Origin: Pseudomonas karstica
GTDB taxonomy: Bacteria > Pseudomonadota > Gammaproteobacteria > Pseudomonadales > Pseudomonadaceae
DNA: 64,000 nucleotides
Assembly: GCF_009707515.1 (NCBI RefSeq)
Contig: NZ_WLYI01000001.1
Coordinates: 1 to 64,000, forward strand
Direction of reading: 5' to 3'
Shown piece by piece: positions 56,090-64,000 of this stretch. The notes beneath the pieces were generated by a model, which did no database searches, was not told the DNA's origin, and saw nothing but the letters and a program-made list of their open reading frames with translations. The stretch's first letter is position 1. Each line of letters begins with the position of its first letter. A program made the translations under genes and the position numbers.

Positions 56090-58195
56090 TTGCCGAGCAT
56101 AGACGCCCTCGCCGATCGCTTATCGACCTACCTCGGCCCAGACCAGGTCAACCTGGTCCGCCGAGCGTATTTCTACGCCGAACAAGCCCACGACGGCCAA
56201 CGCCGACGTAGCGGCGAGGCGTATGTCACCCATCCTCTTGCGGTGGCCAACATTCTTGCCGACATGCACATGGACCATCAGAGCCTGATGGCCGCGATGC
56301 TGCATGACGTGATTGAAGACACCGGTATTGCCAAAGAAGCGCTCTCTGCGCAATTTGGCGAAACCGTGGCCGATCTGGTCGACGGGGTCAGCAAGCTGAC
56401 CCAGATGAACTTCGAGACCAAGGCTGAAGCCCAGGCGGAAAACTTCCAGAAGATGGCCATGGCCATGGCCCGTGATATCCGGGTGATTCTGGTCAAGCTG
56501 GCCGACCGGCTGCACAACATGCGCACGCTGGAGGTGCTGTCCGGTGAAAAGCGCCGGCGCATCGCCAAGGAAACCCTGGAAATCTACGCGCCCATTGCCA
56601 ACCGGCTGGGCATGCATGCCATTCGTATCGAGTTCGAAGACCTCGGCTTCAAGGCCATGCACCCGATGCGCTCCGCGCGCATCTACCAGGCGGTCAAGCG
56701 CGCCCGGGGCAATCGCAAGGAAATCGTCAACAAGATCGAAGAATCCCTGAGCCATTGCCTGGCGATCGACGAGATCGAAGGCGAAGTCAGCGGCCGCCAG
56801 AAACACATCTACGGCATCTATAAAAAGATGCGCGGCAAGCGCCGCGCCTTCAACGAGATCATGGACGTCTATGCGTTCCGGATCATCGTCGACAAGGTCG
56901 ATACCTGCTACCGCGTGCTGGGCGCTGTACATAACTTGTACAAACCCCTGCCAGGGCGCTTCAAGGATTACATCGCCATTCCCAAAGCCAATGGCTACCA
57001 GTCGCTGCATACCACGTTGTTTGGCATGCACGGTGTGCCGATCGAGATCCAGATCCGCACCCGGGAAATGGAAGAGATGGCCAACAACGGCATTGCCGCC
57101 CACTGGCTGTACAAATCCAGCGGCGACGAGCAGCCCAAAGGCACCCACGCCCGCGCCCGCCAGTGGGTCAAAGGCGTACTGGAAATGCAGCAACGGGCCG
57201 GCAACTCCCTGGAGTTTATCGAAAGCGTGAAGATCGACCTGTTCCCGGACGAGGTCTACGTGTTCACGCCCAAGGGTCGGATCATGGAGCTGCCCAAAGG
57301 CTCCACCGCGGTCGACTTCGCTTACGCCGTGCACACCGACGTCGGCAACAGCTGCATTGCCTGCCGGATCAATCGCCGCCTGGCCCCACTGTCGGAACCA
57401 CTGCAAAGCGGCTCCACCGTGGAGATCGTCAGCGCACCGGGTGCTCGCCCGAACCCGGCCTGGCTGAACTTCGTGGTCACCGGCAAGGCCCGCACCCATA
57501 TTCGTCATGCCCTGAAACTGCAGCGTCGCTCCGAATCCATCAACCTCGGCGAGCGCCTGCTGAACAAGGTACTCAACGGTTTCGACAGTGCCCTGGACAA
57601 GATCCCGGCCGAGCGCGTGCAAGCGATGCTCCACGAGTACCGCCAGGAAACCATCGAAGACTTGCTCGAAGACATCGGCCTGGGCAACCGCATGGCCTAT
57701 GTAGTTGCCCGCCGCTTGCTGGGCGAAGGCGAACAACTGCCAAGCCCGGAAGGCCCGCTGGCGATCCGCGGCACCGAAGGCCTGGTGCTCAGCTACGCCA
57801 AGTGCTGCACGCCGATTCCAGGGGACCCGATTGTCGGCCACCTGTCCGCCGGCAAAGGCATGGTGGTGCACCTGGACAACTGCCGCAATATCAGCGAGGT
57901 CCGCCACAACCCGGAAAAGTGCATCCAACTGTCCTGGGCCAAGGATGTCACGGGTGAATTCAACGTCGAGCTGCGGGTGGAGCTGGAGCATCAGCGCGGC
58001 CTGATAGCCTTGCTGGCCAGCAGTGTCAACGCCGCCGACGGCAATATCGAGAAAATCAGCATGGACGAACGCGATGGTCGTATCAGCGTGGTCCAACTGG
58101 TCGTCAGCGTGCATGACCGTGTGCACCTGGCCCGCGTGATCAAGAAACTGCGCGCATTGACCGGGGTCATCCGCATCACCCGCATGCGCTCCTAG
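56090..58195 (+). CDS. spoT: Bifunctional (p)ppGpp synthetase/hydrolase SpoT
   Basis: The protein has 701 residues. The start is TTG 56090, 7 bases after AGGAG. The hydrolase HD domain (about 20-170) has the HDVIEDT motif. The synthetase domain (about 220-350) has GRFKDYIAIPKANGYQSLH. The TGS domain (about 385-445) and the C-terminal Cys-containing and ACT domains follow (CCTPIPGDP near 575). It balances ppGpp during starvation. It is followed by ridA after 24 bases. Confidence 0.97.
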   Translation: MPSIDALADRLSTYLGPDQVNLVRRAYFYAEQAHDGQRRRSGEAYVTHPLAVANILADMHMDHQSLMAAMLHDVIEDTGIAKEALSAQFGETVADLVDGVSKLTQMNFETKAEAQAENFQKMAMAMARDIRVILVKLADRLHNMRTLEVLSGEKRRRIAKETLEIYAPIANRLGMHAIRIEFEDLGFKAMHPMRSARIYQAVKRARGNRKEIVNKIEESLSHCLAIDEIEGEVSGRQKHIYGIYKKMRGKRRAFNEIMDVYAFRIIVDKVDTCYRVLGAVHNLYKPLPGRFKDYIAIPKANGYQSLHTTLFGMHGVPIEIQIRTREMEEMANNGIAAHWLYKSSGDEQPKGTHARARQWVKGVLEMQQRAGNSLEFIESVKIDLFPDEVYVFTPKGRIMELPKGSTAVDFAYAVHTDVGNSCIACRINRRLAPLSEPLQSGSTVEIVSAPGARPNPAWLNFVVTGKARTHIRHALKLQRRSESINLGERLLNKVLNGFDSALDKIPAERVQAMLHEYRQETIEDLLEDIGLGNRMAYVVARRLLGEGEQLPSPEGPLAIRGTEGLVLSYAKCCTPIPGDPIVGHLSAGKGMVVHLDNCRNISEVRHNPEKCIQLSWAKDVTGEFNVELRVELEHQRGLIALLASSVNAADGNIEKISMDERDGRISVVQLVVSVHDRVHLARVIKKLRALTGVIRITRMRS

Positions 58196-58219
58196 CCCAT
58201 CCATTACAAGGAGTCATTC

Positions 58220-58600
58220 ATGACCAAGACCGTTATCACCAGCGACAAGGCACCTGCAGCAATCGGTACTTACTCCCAGGCGATCAAGGCGGGCAATACC
58301 GTCTACATGTCCGGCCAGATTCCACTGGACCCAAAGACCATGGAATTGGTTGAAGGCTTTGAAGCACAAACCGTGCAGGTTTTCGAGAACCTCAAGTCCG
58401 TCGCCGAAGCCGCCGGCGGCTCGTTCAAGGACATCGTCAAGCTGAACATCTTCCTCACCGACCTGAGCCACTTCGCCAAGGTCAACGAGATCATGGGCAA
58501 GTACTTCGAACAACCATACCCAGCCCGCGCCGCCATCGGCGTAGCAGCCCTGCCGAAGGGCTCGCAAGTTGAGATGGACGCGATTCTGGTCATCGAGTAA
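58220..58600 (+). CDS. ridA: Enamine/imine deaminase RidA
   Basis: The protein has 126 residues, the canonical RidA length. The active-site region is [20 protein letters not shown], with the Arg that holds the imine carboxylate; [20 protein letters not shown] is at the N terminus. It hydrolyses 2-aminoacrylate released by PLP enzymes. It lies directly after spoT. Confidence 0.96.
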   Translation: MTKTVITSDKAPAAIGTYSQAIKAGNTVYMSGQIPLDPKTMELVEGFEAQTVQVFENLKSVAEAAGGSFKDIVKLNIFLTDLSHFAKVNEIMGKYFEQPYPARAAIGVAALPKGSQVEMDAILVIE

Positions 58601-58607
58601 AACACCC

Positions 58608-58642
58608 GGCGCAGCTTGCTTTCTCTTCAAACAGGCTGCGCC
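58608..58642 (+). other. Stem-loop between ridA and the lipoprotein gene
   Basis: GGCGCAGC (58608-58615) pairs with GCTGCGCC (58635-58642) across a 19-base loop. No T-tract follows, so it is more likely an attenuating or stabilising hairpin than a full terminator. Confidence 0.4.
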
Positions 58643-58667
58643 GACTTCGCTTTAAAAGGATTTCGTA

Positions 58668-59411
58668 ATGCGCAAAGCGCTCGTTGCTTCTTCGTTGCTT
58701 GCCCTGTTGCTCGGCGGCTGTGCCAGCAACCCCGCCGACCGTGACGTCAGCGGCACCTGGATCAACCAGGTGGCCATTGATGCAGCATCCCAGGGTGGCC
58801 CTTTGCGTGAAGCGCTGCAGGCCTATGGTCCGAACCTCGAATGGGAGGTCAATACCAAGGCTAGCCAAGCGCGCTACTTCAACGGTTTTGAGCGCCCCGA
58901 AGGTAAGCTGCAGGGTGAAAAATCCGACTCCTGGAGCGTGGACTTCTACGGCAGCTCGACCACCGAACTCAAGCGCGATGGCAAGCAACTGCTGCAGGTC
59001 GCCAACGACAACGAGCCGGAACAGTTCTTTGACCGCCCCCAAGCCCCAGCGCCCCAAGGCGCACCATTGGGTGCCAACTTCGAACGGGCCCTGTACTCGG
59101 CCTATATGGGCGGCAGCTGGAAAATCATCAGCGGCAACGGCGAAGGTGCCACCGTGCAGTTCCAGGCCAACGGCCAAGTCTCCGGCCTGCCGGGCGCCGA
59201 TCAGTACTCGCTGTGCCTGGCTGGCGACTGCGCCTCCATGAGCGGTGGCTACGACAGCATCTGGCTGCAGCAAGGCGGCCAGGGCAATCCATGGATCTTT
59301 GCCCGCAAAGGCAAACAACTGGAAATCTTCCAGGCGATCAACACCTCCCAGGCCGACGAAGTCCCTTCGTTTACCCCAGGGCCACGGCAATGGTTGCTGG
59401 AAAAGCAGTAA
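58668..59411 (+). CDS. Putative lipoprotein
   Basis: The protein has 247 residues. A lipoprotein signal peptide ends LLALLLGGC (lipobox LGGC), so the mature protein is lipid-anchored. The rest has no domain I can name; a single Cys pair lies in YSLCLAGDCASM. It corresponds by position to the conserved hypothetical gene after ridA in P. aeruginosa (PA5340). Its function is unknown. Confidence 0.85.
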   Translation: MRKALVASSLLALLLGGCASNPADRDVSGTWINQVAIDAASQGGPLREALQAYGPNLEWEVNTKASQARYFNGFERPEGKLQGEKSDSWSVDFYGSSTTELKRDGKQLLQVANDNEPEQFFDRPQAPAPQGAPLGANFERALYSAYMGGSWKIISGNGEGATVQFQANGQVSGLPGADQYSLCLAGDCASMSGGYDSIWLQQGGQGNPWIFARKGKQLEIFQAINTSQADEVPSFTPGPRQWLLEKQ

Positions 59412-59605
59412 CAGTCGTCTAGCTCTTGAAATTGCTGAAGGTCCTTCGGCCCTTATCGCAGCCTCGTACCTCGACAGCGGCTACAGGGATCACTTGTAGC
59501 CGCTGGCGCAGCCTGCGATCGGCTGCGCAGCAGTCGCCTGGATCTTGAAATTATCGAAGGTCCTGCGGCCCTTATCGCAGCCTCGCGCCTCGACAGCGGC
59601 CACAG
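59412..59605. repeat. Two direct repeats of about 75 bp, spaced by 119 bp
   Basis: Copy 1 (59412-59486) and copy 2 (59531-59605) agree at about 65 of 75 bases, sharing for example CCCTTATCGCAGCCTCG and CTCGACAGCGGC. Between them lies a palindrome-rich stretch with the related CTTGTAGCCGCTG and GGCTGCGCAG. The unit looks like another Pseudomonas repeat family, different from the GAGCGAGC REPs. It fills the gap between the lipoprotein gene and the converging epimerase gene. Confidence 0.8.
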
Positions 59606-59649
59606 AAAACCGCCAAGACAAATTGCTCTTACATCCTTGAACGCATTTT

Positions 59650-60501
59650 TTAGCCGTTCAGAATCGCCGCATACCCTTCCCGGTAACTCGGATAAGTCGG
59701 TGCCCAACCCAGCGCCTTGGCCCGGGCGTTACTGCACTGCTTGCTGCCGGCCCGCCGTACACTGGCGTCTTCGGCCCACTCAGTGACGCCAAGATACTCA
59801 CGCAACCAACCCACGACGTCGGCCAACGGCGCTGGTGCATCGTCGACGCCGATGTAACATTTCTCCAGCGAGCCGCCCTGCTCCACATGTCGCAACAAAA
59901 AGGCCAAGAGCCCAGCGGCATCATCGACATGGATACGGTTGCCATACAACGGCGGCTCGACTGCCACGCGATAGCCCTGGCGCACCTGGCTCAGCAACCA
60001 TTCGCGGCCAGGACCGTAAATACCGGTCAAACGCACCGCCGTTGCCGGGATACCGCTGTTAACCGCCACTTGTTCGGCTTCCAGCATCACTTGCCCGGAA
60101 TAGCCGCCAGCCTGGGTTGGCGAGGTTTCATCGACCCATTCGCCATTTTGCTGCCCGTAAACACTGCTACTGGACACAAACAGAAGATGCTTGGGCTCCT
60201 GACCATAATCGTTCAGCCATTCGAGCACATGCTGCAAGCCCTCAACATATGCCTTGCGGTAGCCCGGCTCGTCGTGGTCAGTTGCGGCCGCGCAGTACAC
60301 CAAATAGTCCACACCGCCGATCGGCCACGTTTCAGGACAATCTTTTTTGAACAGGTCACCGGCAATGCCGATCACCCCTTCAGGCAGACGCGAAACATCA
60401 CGCCGCAGGCCATGAACCTCCCAGCCAGAAGCCAGTAATTGGCAGGCCAGACGGCTACCGACATCGCCACAACCGGCAATCACAACAGAAGGCACAGACA
60501 T
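59650..60501 (-). CDS. NAD(P)-binding epimerase/dehydratase-like protein (YeeZ type)
   Basis: The product is 283 residues; ATG 60501 or GTG 60504 starts it, behind CGGAG. The nucleotide-binding motif is VVIAGCGDVGSRLACQLL, and VSSSSVYGQQNGEWVDE is in the usual Ser/Tyr region of extended SDR proteins, although the YxxxK motif is replaced by YSGQVML. It is similar in layout to YeeZ. The substrate is unknown. Confidence 0.85.
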   Translation of the reverse strand: MSVPSVVIAGCGDVGSRLACQLLASGWEVHGLRRDVSRLPEGVIGIAGDLFKKDCPETWPIGGVDYLVYCAAATDHDEPGYRKAYVEGLQHVLEWLNDYGQEPKHLLFVSSSSVYGQQNGEWVDETSPTQAGGYSGQVMLEAEQVAVNSGIPATAVRLTGIYGPGREWLLSQVRQGYRVAVEPPLYGNRIHVDDAAGLLAFLLRHVEQGGSLEKCYIGVDDAPAPLADVVGWLREYLGVTEWAEDASVRRAGSKQCSNARAKALGWAPTYPSYREGYAAILNG

Positions 60502-60690
60502 CACAAAACTCCGTTCTTAAAGGTCAAGATTAGCCCTCACAGGTGACCGACGGCCAGGAAATCGACAAATAAAGTTACTGTATTACTTCTGTTAACAAGA
60601 ATTACTTGCAATAATAACGGCCCATTTGTCCTCGACCCAATGCGGTCTGGAAGGACAAGCCCCTATTTTTTCCTCTCAGGTCCGGCCAGC

Positions 60691-61695
60691 ATGACACGCA
60701 ATAAACTCCCCGCTTCGCCAACCAAGCCTCACAGCCCATCCCGCGTCTGGCGTGCGATTGCTGCGTTGCTGTTCAGCGTTCTGCTGGCACCGACCGCTGC
60801 GCTCGCCGATAACACGGCGCCCGCCACGCAACCCGCCGCCACTGCTCCAGCTCCGGCGGCAACGCCAGCCCCTGAGCAAAACGCTGCCGTGCCAGCTACC
60901 GCGCCGGTCGCCACCGACCCGGCCCAAACCGTAGACGCAGCGCCCGCCGACGAGACTGGTGTCGTGCTGGAAGAAGACAACACCTTGGGCATGGCCCACG
61001 ACCTGTCGCCGTGGGGCATGTACCAGAACGCCGACATCATCGTGAAAATCGTAATGATCGGCCTGGCCATCGCTTCGATCATCACCTGGACCATCTGGAT
61101 CGCCAAAGGCTTCGAGCTGCTGGGCGCCAAACGTCGCTTGCGCACTGAAATCACCAACCTGAAAAAAGCCACCACCCTGAAAGAAGCCAGCGAAAGCGCG
61201 GCGAAGAAGGGCACCCTGGCGCACCTGTTGGTTCACGACGCCCTGGAAGAAATGCGCCTGTCGGCCAACAGCCGTGAAAAAGAAGGCATCAAGGAGCGTG
61301 TCAGCTTCCGTCTCGAGCGCCTGGTTGCAGCCTGTGGCCGTAACATGAGCAACGGTACCGGCGTCCTCGCCACCATCGGTTCCACCGCGCCTTTCGTCGG
61401 CCTGTTCGGTACCGTGTGGGGCATCATGAACAGCTTCATCGGCATCGCCAAAACCCAGACCACCAACCTCGCCGTCGTCGCTCCCGGCATTGCCGAAGCC
61501 CTGCTGGCAACCGCCCTGGGCCTGGTGGCCGCAATTCCTGCGGTGGTGATCTACAACGTCTTCGCCCGTTCGATCGCCGGCTACAAAGCCCAGGTATCGG
61601 ATGCCTCGGCAGAAGTCCTGTTGCTGGTCAGCCGTGACCTCGATCACCTGCCTTCCGAGCGCAGCTCGCAACCGCACATGGTGAAAGTGGGGTAA
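60691..61695 (+). CDS. exbB: TonB-system energiser ExbB, with N-terminal extension
   Basis: The product is 334 residues from ATG 60691. A signal-peptide-like segment (LLFSVLLAPTAALA) is followed by about 75 Ala/Pro/Thr-rich residues in the periplasm, then three membrane helices. The conserved GTVWGIMNSFIGIAKTQ is at the MotA/TolQ/ExbB core. The extension is typical for Pseudomonas ExbB1 and absent in E. coli. ExbB and ExbD use the proton gradient to drive TonB. It starts the exbB-exbD-tonB operon. Confidence 0.95.
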   Translation: MTRNKLPASPTKPHSPSRVWRAIAALLFSVLLAPTAALADNTAPATQPAATAPAPAATPAPEQNAAVPATAPVATDPAQTVDAAPADETGVVLEEDNTLGMAHDLSPWGMYQNADIIVKIVMIGLAIASIITWTIWIAKGFELLGAKRRLRTEITNLKKATTLKEASESAAKKGTLAHLLVHDALEEMRLSANSREKEGIKERVSFRLERLVAACGRNMSNGTGVLATIGSTAPFVGLFGTVWGIMNSFIGIAKTQTTNLAVVAPGIAEALLATALGLVAAIPAVVIYNVFARSIAGYKAQVSDASAEVLLLVSRDLDHLPSERSSQPHMVKVG

Positions 61696-61701
61696 TCGGC
61701 C

Positions 61702-62127
61702 ATGGGCCTGCATTTGAATCAAAGCGACGACGAGCTCGTCGAGAACCACGAAATCAACGTCACGCCGTTTATCGACGTGATGCTGGTGCTGCTGATCATC
61801 TTCATGGTCGCAGCCCCCTTGGCCACCGTGGACATCAAGGTCGACCTGCCCGCCTCCAGCGCAAAACCTGCGCCGCGGCCAGAAAAACCGGTGTTTCTCA
61901 GCGTCAAGGCAGACCAACGCCTGTTCCTCGGCGAAGAAGAAGTCAAAGCCGAAACCCTGGGGGCGGTACTCGACACCAAGACCCAGGGCAAGAAAGACAC
62001 GACAATCTTTTTCCAAGCCGACAAGGGTGTGGACTACGGCGACCTGATGAGCGTGATGGACGCCCTGCGGTCAGCCGGCTACCTCAAGGTAGGCCTGGTC
62101 GGACTTGAGACGGCAGCCAAAAAATGA
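61702..62127 (+). CDS. exbD: TonB-system protein ExbD
   Basis: The protein has 141 residues. A single N-terminal membrane helix in FIDVMLVLLIIFMVAAPL contains the essential Asp of the proton path, and the C-terminal half is a periplasmic domain. It lies 6 bases after exbB and overlaps tonB by 4 bases (ATGA). Confidence 0.96.
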   Translation: MGLHLNQSDDELVENHEINVTPFIDVMLVLLIIFMVAAPLATVDIKVDLPASSAKPAPRPEKPVFLSVKADQRLFLGEEEVKAETLGAVLDTKTQGKKDTTIFFQADKGVDYGDLMSVMDALRSAGYLKVGLVGLETAAKK

Positions 62128-62873
62128 TCACGACGCGCCACAAACTGACGCGTTATGGCACCAGCCTCGCCGTCGTACTGGGCGTCCACGCCGTCGCGAT
62201 CATCATCGCGCTCCAGTGGTCGGCGCCACAGGCGGTTCAGTTGCCACCGGCGGCCATGGTCATCGACTTGGCACCGATGCCGGCACCACCGCCTCCTGCT
62301 CCACCGAAGGTAGTGACGCCACCGCAACCGCCCGCACCGGTGGAAGAGTTGCCATTGCCGAAACTGGCCGAAGCCCCGAAACCAACCATTCAGGTGCCCA
62401 AGCCGGTCAAGCCCAAACCAAAACCGAAGCCGCCCAAGCCTGTGGAGAAAAAGCCCGAGCCACCCAAGGAAAAGCCTTCCGAGGACCCGCCGAGCGAAAC
62501 CCCGCAGAACAACGCGCCTTCGGAAAAGTCGGCCCAGCCAACGCCTGGCCCATCGCCGCAACAGGTAGCGGCCAAGGCGTCCTGGGAAGGTGCTTTGCTA
62601 GCGCACTTGCAGAAGTACAAAAAGTACCCGCCAGGCGCGCAAGCGCGTGGCAAGGAAGGCCTGAACCGCTTGCGCTTCGTGGTCGACGCTGAAGGTAATG
62701 TGCTGTCCTACGAACTGGCGGGCCGCTCCGGCAACGCCGACCTGGACCGCGCGACCCTAGACATGATTCGTCGTGCCCAGCCGCTGCCCAAGCCGCCCGC
62801 GCACCTATTGAAGGGTGGCAGCATCGAGATCGTTGCGCCGTTTGTCTACAACATCGAGAAACGTCGCCGGTAA
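62124..62873 (+). CDS. tonB: Energy transducer TonB
   Basis: The protein has 249 residues. An N-terminal membrane anchor (about 11-30), a long Pro/Lys-rich spacer with KPKPKPK and PPKPVEKKPEPP, and a C-terminal domain with YPPGAQARGKEGLNRLRF are present. It transfers energy to outer-membrane siderophore and B12 receptors. It is probably Fur-regulated with exbB-exbD, although no clear Fur box was identified. Confidence 0.96.
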   Translation: MITTRHKLTRYGTSLAVVLGVHAVAIIIALQWSAPQAVQLPPAAMVIDLAPMPAPPPPAPPKVVTPPQPPAPVEELPLPKLAEAPKPTIQVPKPVKPKPKPKPPKPVEKKPEPPKEKPSEDPPSETPQNNAPSEKSAQPTPGPSPQQVAAKASWEGALLAHLQKYKKYPPGAQARGKEGLNRLRFVVDAEGNVLSYELAGRSGNADLDRATLDMIRRAQPLPKPPAHLLKGGSIEIVAPFVYNIEKRRR

Positions 62874-62877
62874 CACC

Positions 62878-62991
62878 TGTAGGAGCGAGCTTGCTCCGGG
62901 CGGCGTTCCGAAGAAAAACGTCAACGATAACGCGGGGCATCTGAGGCCCCGTGGTGTCATTGAGTTCTTCGCAAACAAGCTCGCGCCTACA
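62878..62991. repeat. Degraded REPIN downstream of tonB
   Basis: TGTAGGAGCGAGCTTGCTCC (62878-62897) and the inverted partner CAAGCTCGCGCCTACA (ending 62991) flank a GGGGC-ATCTGA-GGCCCC hairpin region. Both arms carry several changes from the copies at 41026 and 51053. Confidence 0.75.
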
Positions 62992-63051
62992 TAACGTGCG
63001 TCTATCGATTGCAGCCGGTATGCTTGGCCCGCAACCTCATGGACGCCCGCT

Positions 63052-63972
63052 ATGACTCTTACAGAATTACGCTACATCGTTACCCTCGCCCAAGAGCAGC
63101 ACTTCGGCCACGCGGCCGAGCGTTGCCACGTCAGCCAACCGACTTTGTCGGTGGGCGTGAAGAAGCTTGAAGACGAACTCGGTGTGCTGATATTCGAGCG
63201 CAGCAAAAGCGCCGTGCGCCTGACTCCGGTGGGCGAAGGTATCGTTGCCCAGGCCCAGAAGGTCCTGGAACAAGCCCAAAGCATTCGCGAATTGGCCCAG
63301 GCCGGCAAAAACCAGCTGACCGCCCCGCTGAAAGTCGGCGCGATCTACACCGTCGGCCCGTACCTGTTCCCGCACCTGATTCCGCAACTGCATCGCGTCG
63401 CACCGCAGATGCCGCTGTATATAGAAGAAAACTTCACCCACGTGCTGCGCGACAAACTGCGCAACGGCGAGTTGGACGCGATCATCATCGCCCTGCCGTT
63501 CAACGAGGCGGACGTGCTGACCCTGCCGCTCTACGACGAGCCGTTCTACGTGCTGATGCCGGCGTCCCACCCTTGGACGCAAAAAGACACCATCGACGCC
63601 GCCTTGCTCAACGACAAGAGCCTGCTGCTGCTCGGCGAGGGTCACTGCTTCCGCGACCAAGTGCTGGAAGCCTGCCCGACCCTGACCAAGGGCAACGACG
63701 GCGCCAAGCACACCACTGTGGAATCCAGCTCCCTGGAAACCATCCGCCATATGGTGGCGTCCGGCCTGGGCATTTCGATCCTGCCGCTGTCGGCGGTGGA
63801 CAGCCATCACTATGCTCCAGGCGTGATCGCCGTGCGCCCACTGACGCCACCGGTGCCGTTCCGCACCGTGGCGATTGCCTGGCGTGCCAGCTTCCCACGC
63901 CCGAAAGCCATTGAGATTCTCGCCGATTCGGTCCGCCTGTGCTCGGTGGCCAAACCGTCTACTGCGAGCTAA
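63052..63972 (+). CDS. oxyR: Hydrogen peroxide-sensing regulator OxyR
   Basis: The protein has 306 residues of the LysR family. HTH (1-60, FGHAAERCHVSQPTLSVGVKK). The redox pair is Cys199 in GEGHCFRD and Cys208 in VLEAC, the same numbering as E. coli OxyR. Oxidation forms a disulfide and activates catalase and peroxidase genes. recG follows 8 bases later, as in P. aeruginosa (PA5344-PA5345). Confidence 0.97.
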   Translation: MTLTELRYIVTLAQEQHFGHAAERCHVSQPTLSVGVKKLEDELGVLIFERSKSAVRLTPVGEGIVAQAQKVLEQAQSIRELAQAGKNQLTAPLKVGAIYTVGPYLFPHLIPQLHRVAPQMPLYIEENFTHVLRDKLRNGELDAIIIALPFNEADVLTLPLYDEPFYVLMPASHPWTQKDTIDAALLNDKSLLLLGEGHCFRDQVLEACPTLTKGNDGAKHTTVESSSLETIRHMVASGLGISILPLSAVDSHHYAPGVIAVRPLTPPVPFRTVAIAWRASFPRPKAIEILADSVRLCSVAKPSTAS

Positions 63973-63980
63973 GTAACCGA

Positions 63981-64000
63981 ATGACCGAGTTGTCGCAAGT
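63981..64000 (+). CDS. recG: ATP-dependent DNA helicase RecG, first codons only
   Basis: The last 20 bases begin with ATG and read MTELSQ, the usual start of Pseudomonas RecG. The position after oxyR agrees. The rest is outside the window. Confidence 0.75.

Noticed and set aside
56120-58204. 694-codon open frame on the minus strand opposite spoT
   Set aside because: Shadow frame caused by high-GC codon use of spoT, rich in His, Gln and Asp with no domain; spoT is unmistakable.
60676-62016. 446-codon minus-strand frame opposite exbB-exbD
   Set aside because: Mirror of the GC-rich exbB and exbD frames; no domain, no ribosome binding site.
62280-62560. Repetitive Pro/Lys codons as a DNA repeat
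   Set aside because: It is the normal periplasm-spanning spacer of TonB.

Overview
The window is Pseudomonas chromosome, most likely of the P. fluorescens group. From about 18 kb to the end the gene order follows the stretch known from P. aeruginosa PA5290-PA5345: comM, an LysR/MATE pair, a GGDEF-EAL protein, rep, xpt, cytochrome c5, pauR, dadX-ridA-dadA with dadR, pauB4, kauB, rpmG-rpmB, a dipeptide-binding protein, radC, coaBC-dut-algC-argB, pyrE, crc, rph, yicC-gmk-rpoZ-spoT-ridA, exbB-exbD-tonB, oxyR, recG. This part is GC-rich and carries typical Pseudomonas REP/REPIN repeats. No rRNA, tRNA or CRISPR array was recognised.

Positions 1 to about 17,967 are different: visibly A+T-richer, compactly packed and foreign. 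This is one end of a genomic island inserted in comM, of which only the 3' part remains in the window (17,968-18,558). The island's other end and the 5' part of comM lie beyond position 1. The island end carries a four-gene recombinase operon: three different tyrosine recombinases and a small helix-turn-helix protein. This matches the ginABCD operon of the GInt type of mobile island and resembles Tn554 tnpABC in layout.

The cargo is a phosphorothioate-based phage defence locus. On the minus strand, sspB (DUF4007), sspC (large P-loop ATPase) and sspD (PAPS-reductase/PP-loop protein) form a translationally coupled operon. Meeting it tail to tail, 2 bases away on the plus strand, is a three-gene operon: an SF2-helicase-like protein, a GHKL ATPase and a PD-(D/E)XK nuclease-like protein, read here as sspF-sspG-sspH. 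The modification module would put sulfur into the DNA backbone and the FGH module would attack DNA that lacks it. There is no sspA (cysteine desulfurase) and no sspE in the window, so a host desulfurase probably supplies the sulfur. The helicase-like protein has lost several canonical ATPase residues. An 11-bp inverted repeat sits just ahead of sspB and a 13-codon leader ORF just ahead of sspF. Between defence and recombinase genes lie two unknown small genes opposite an XRE-type regulator. At the far left is an HNH-like gene split by an in-frame stop.

The core segment groups into functional blocks: D-alanine/L-alanine catabolism (dadR, dadA, ridA-like, dadX) interleaved with polyamine catabolism (pauR, pauB4, kauB); CoA, dUTP, sugar-phosphate, arginine and pyrimidine biosynthesis (coaBC, dut, algC, argB, pyrE); global control (crc, spoT, rpoZ); TonB energy transduction; and the oxidative-stress regulator OxyR at the right edge.
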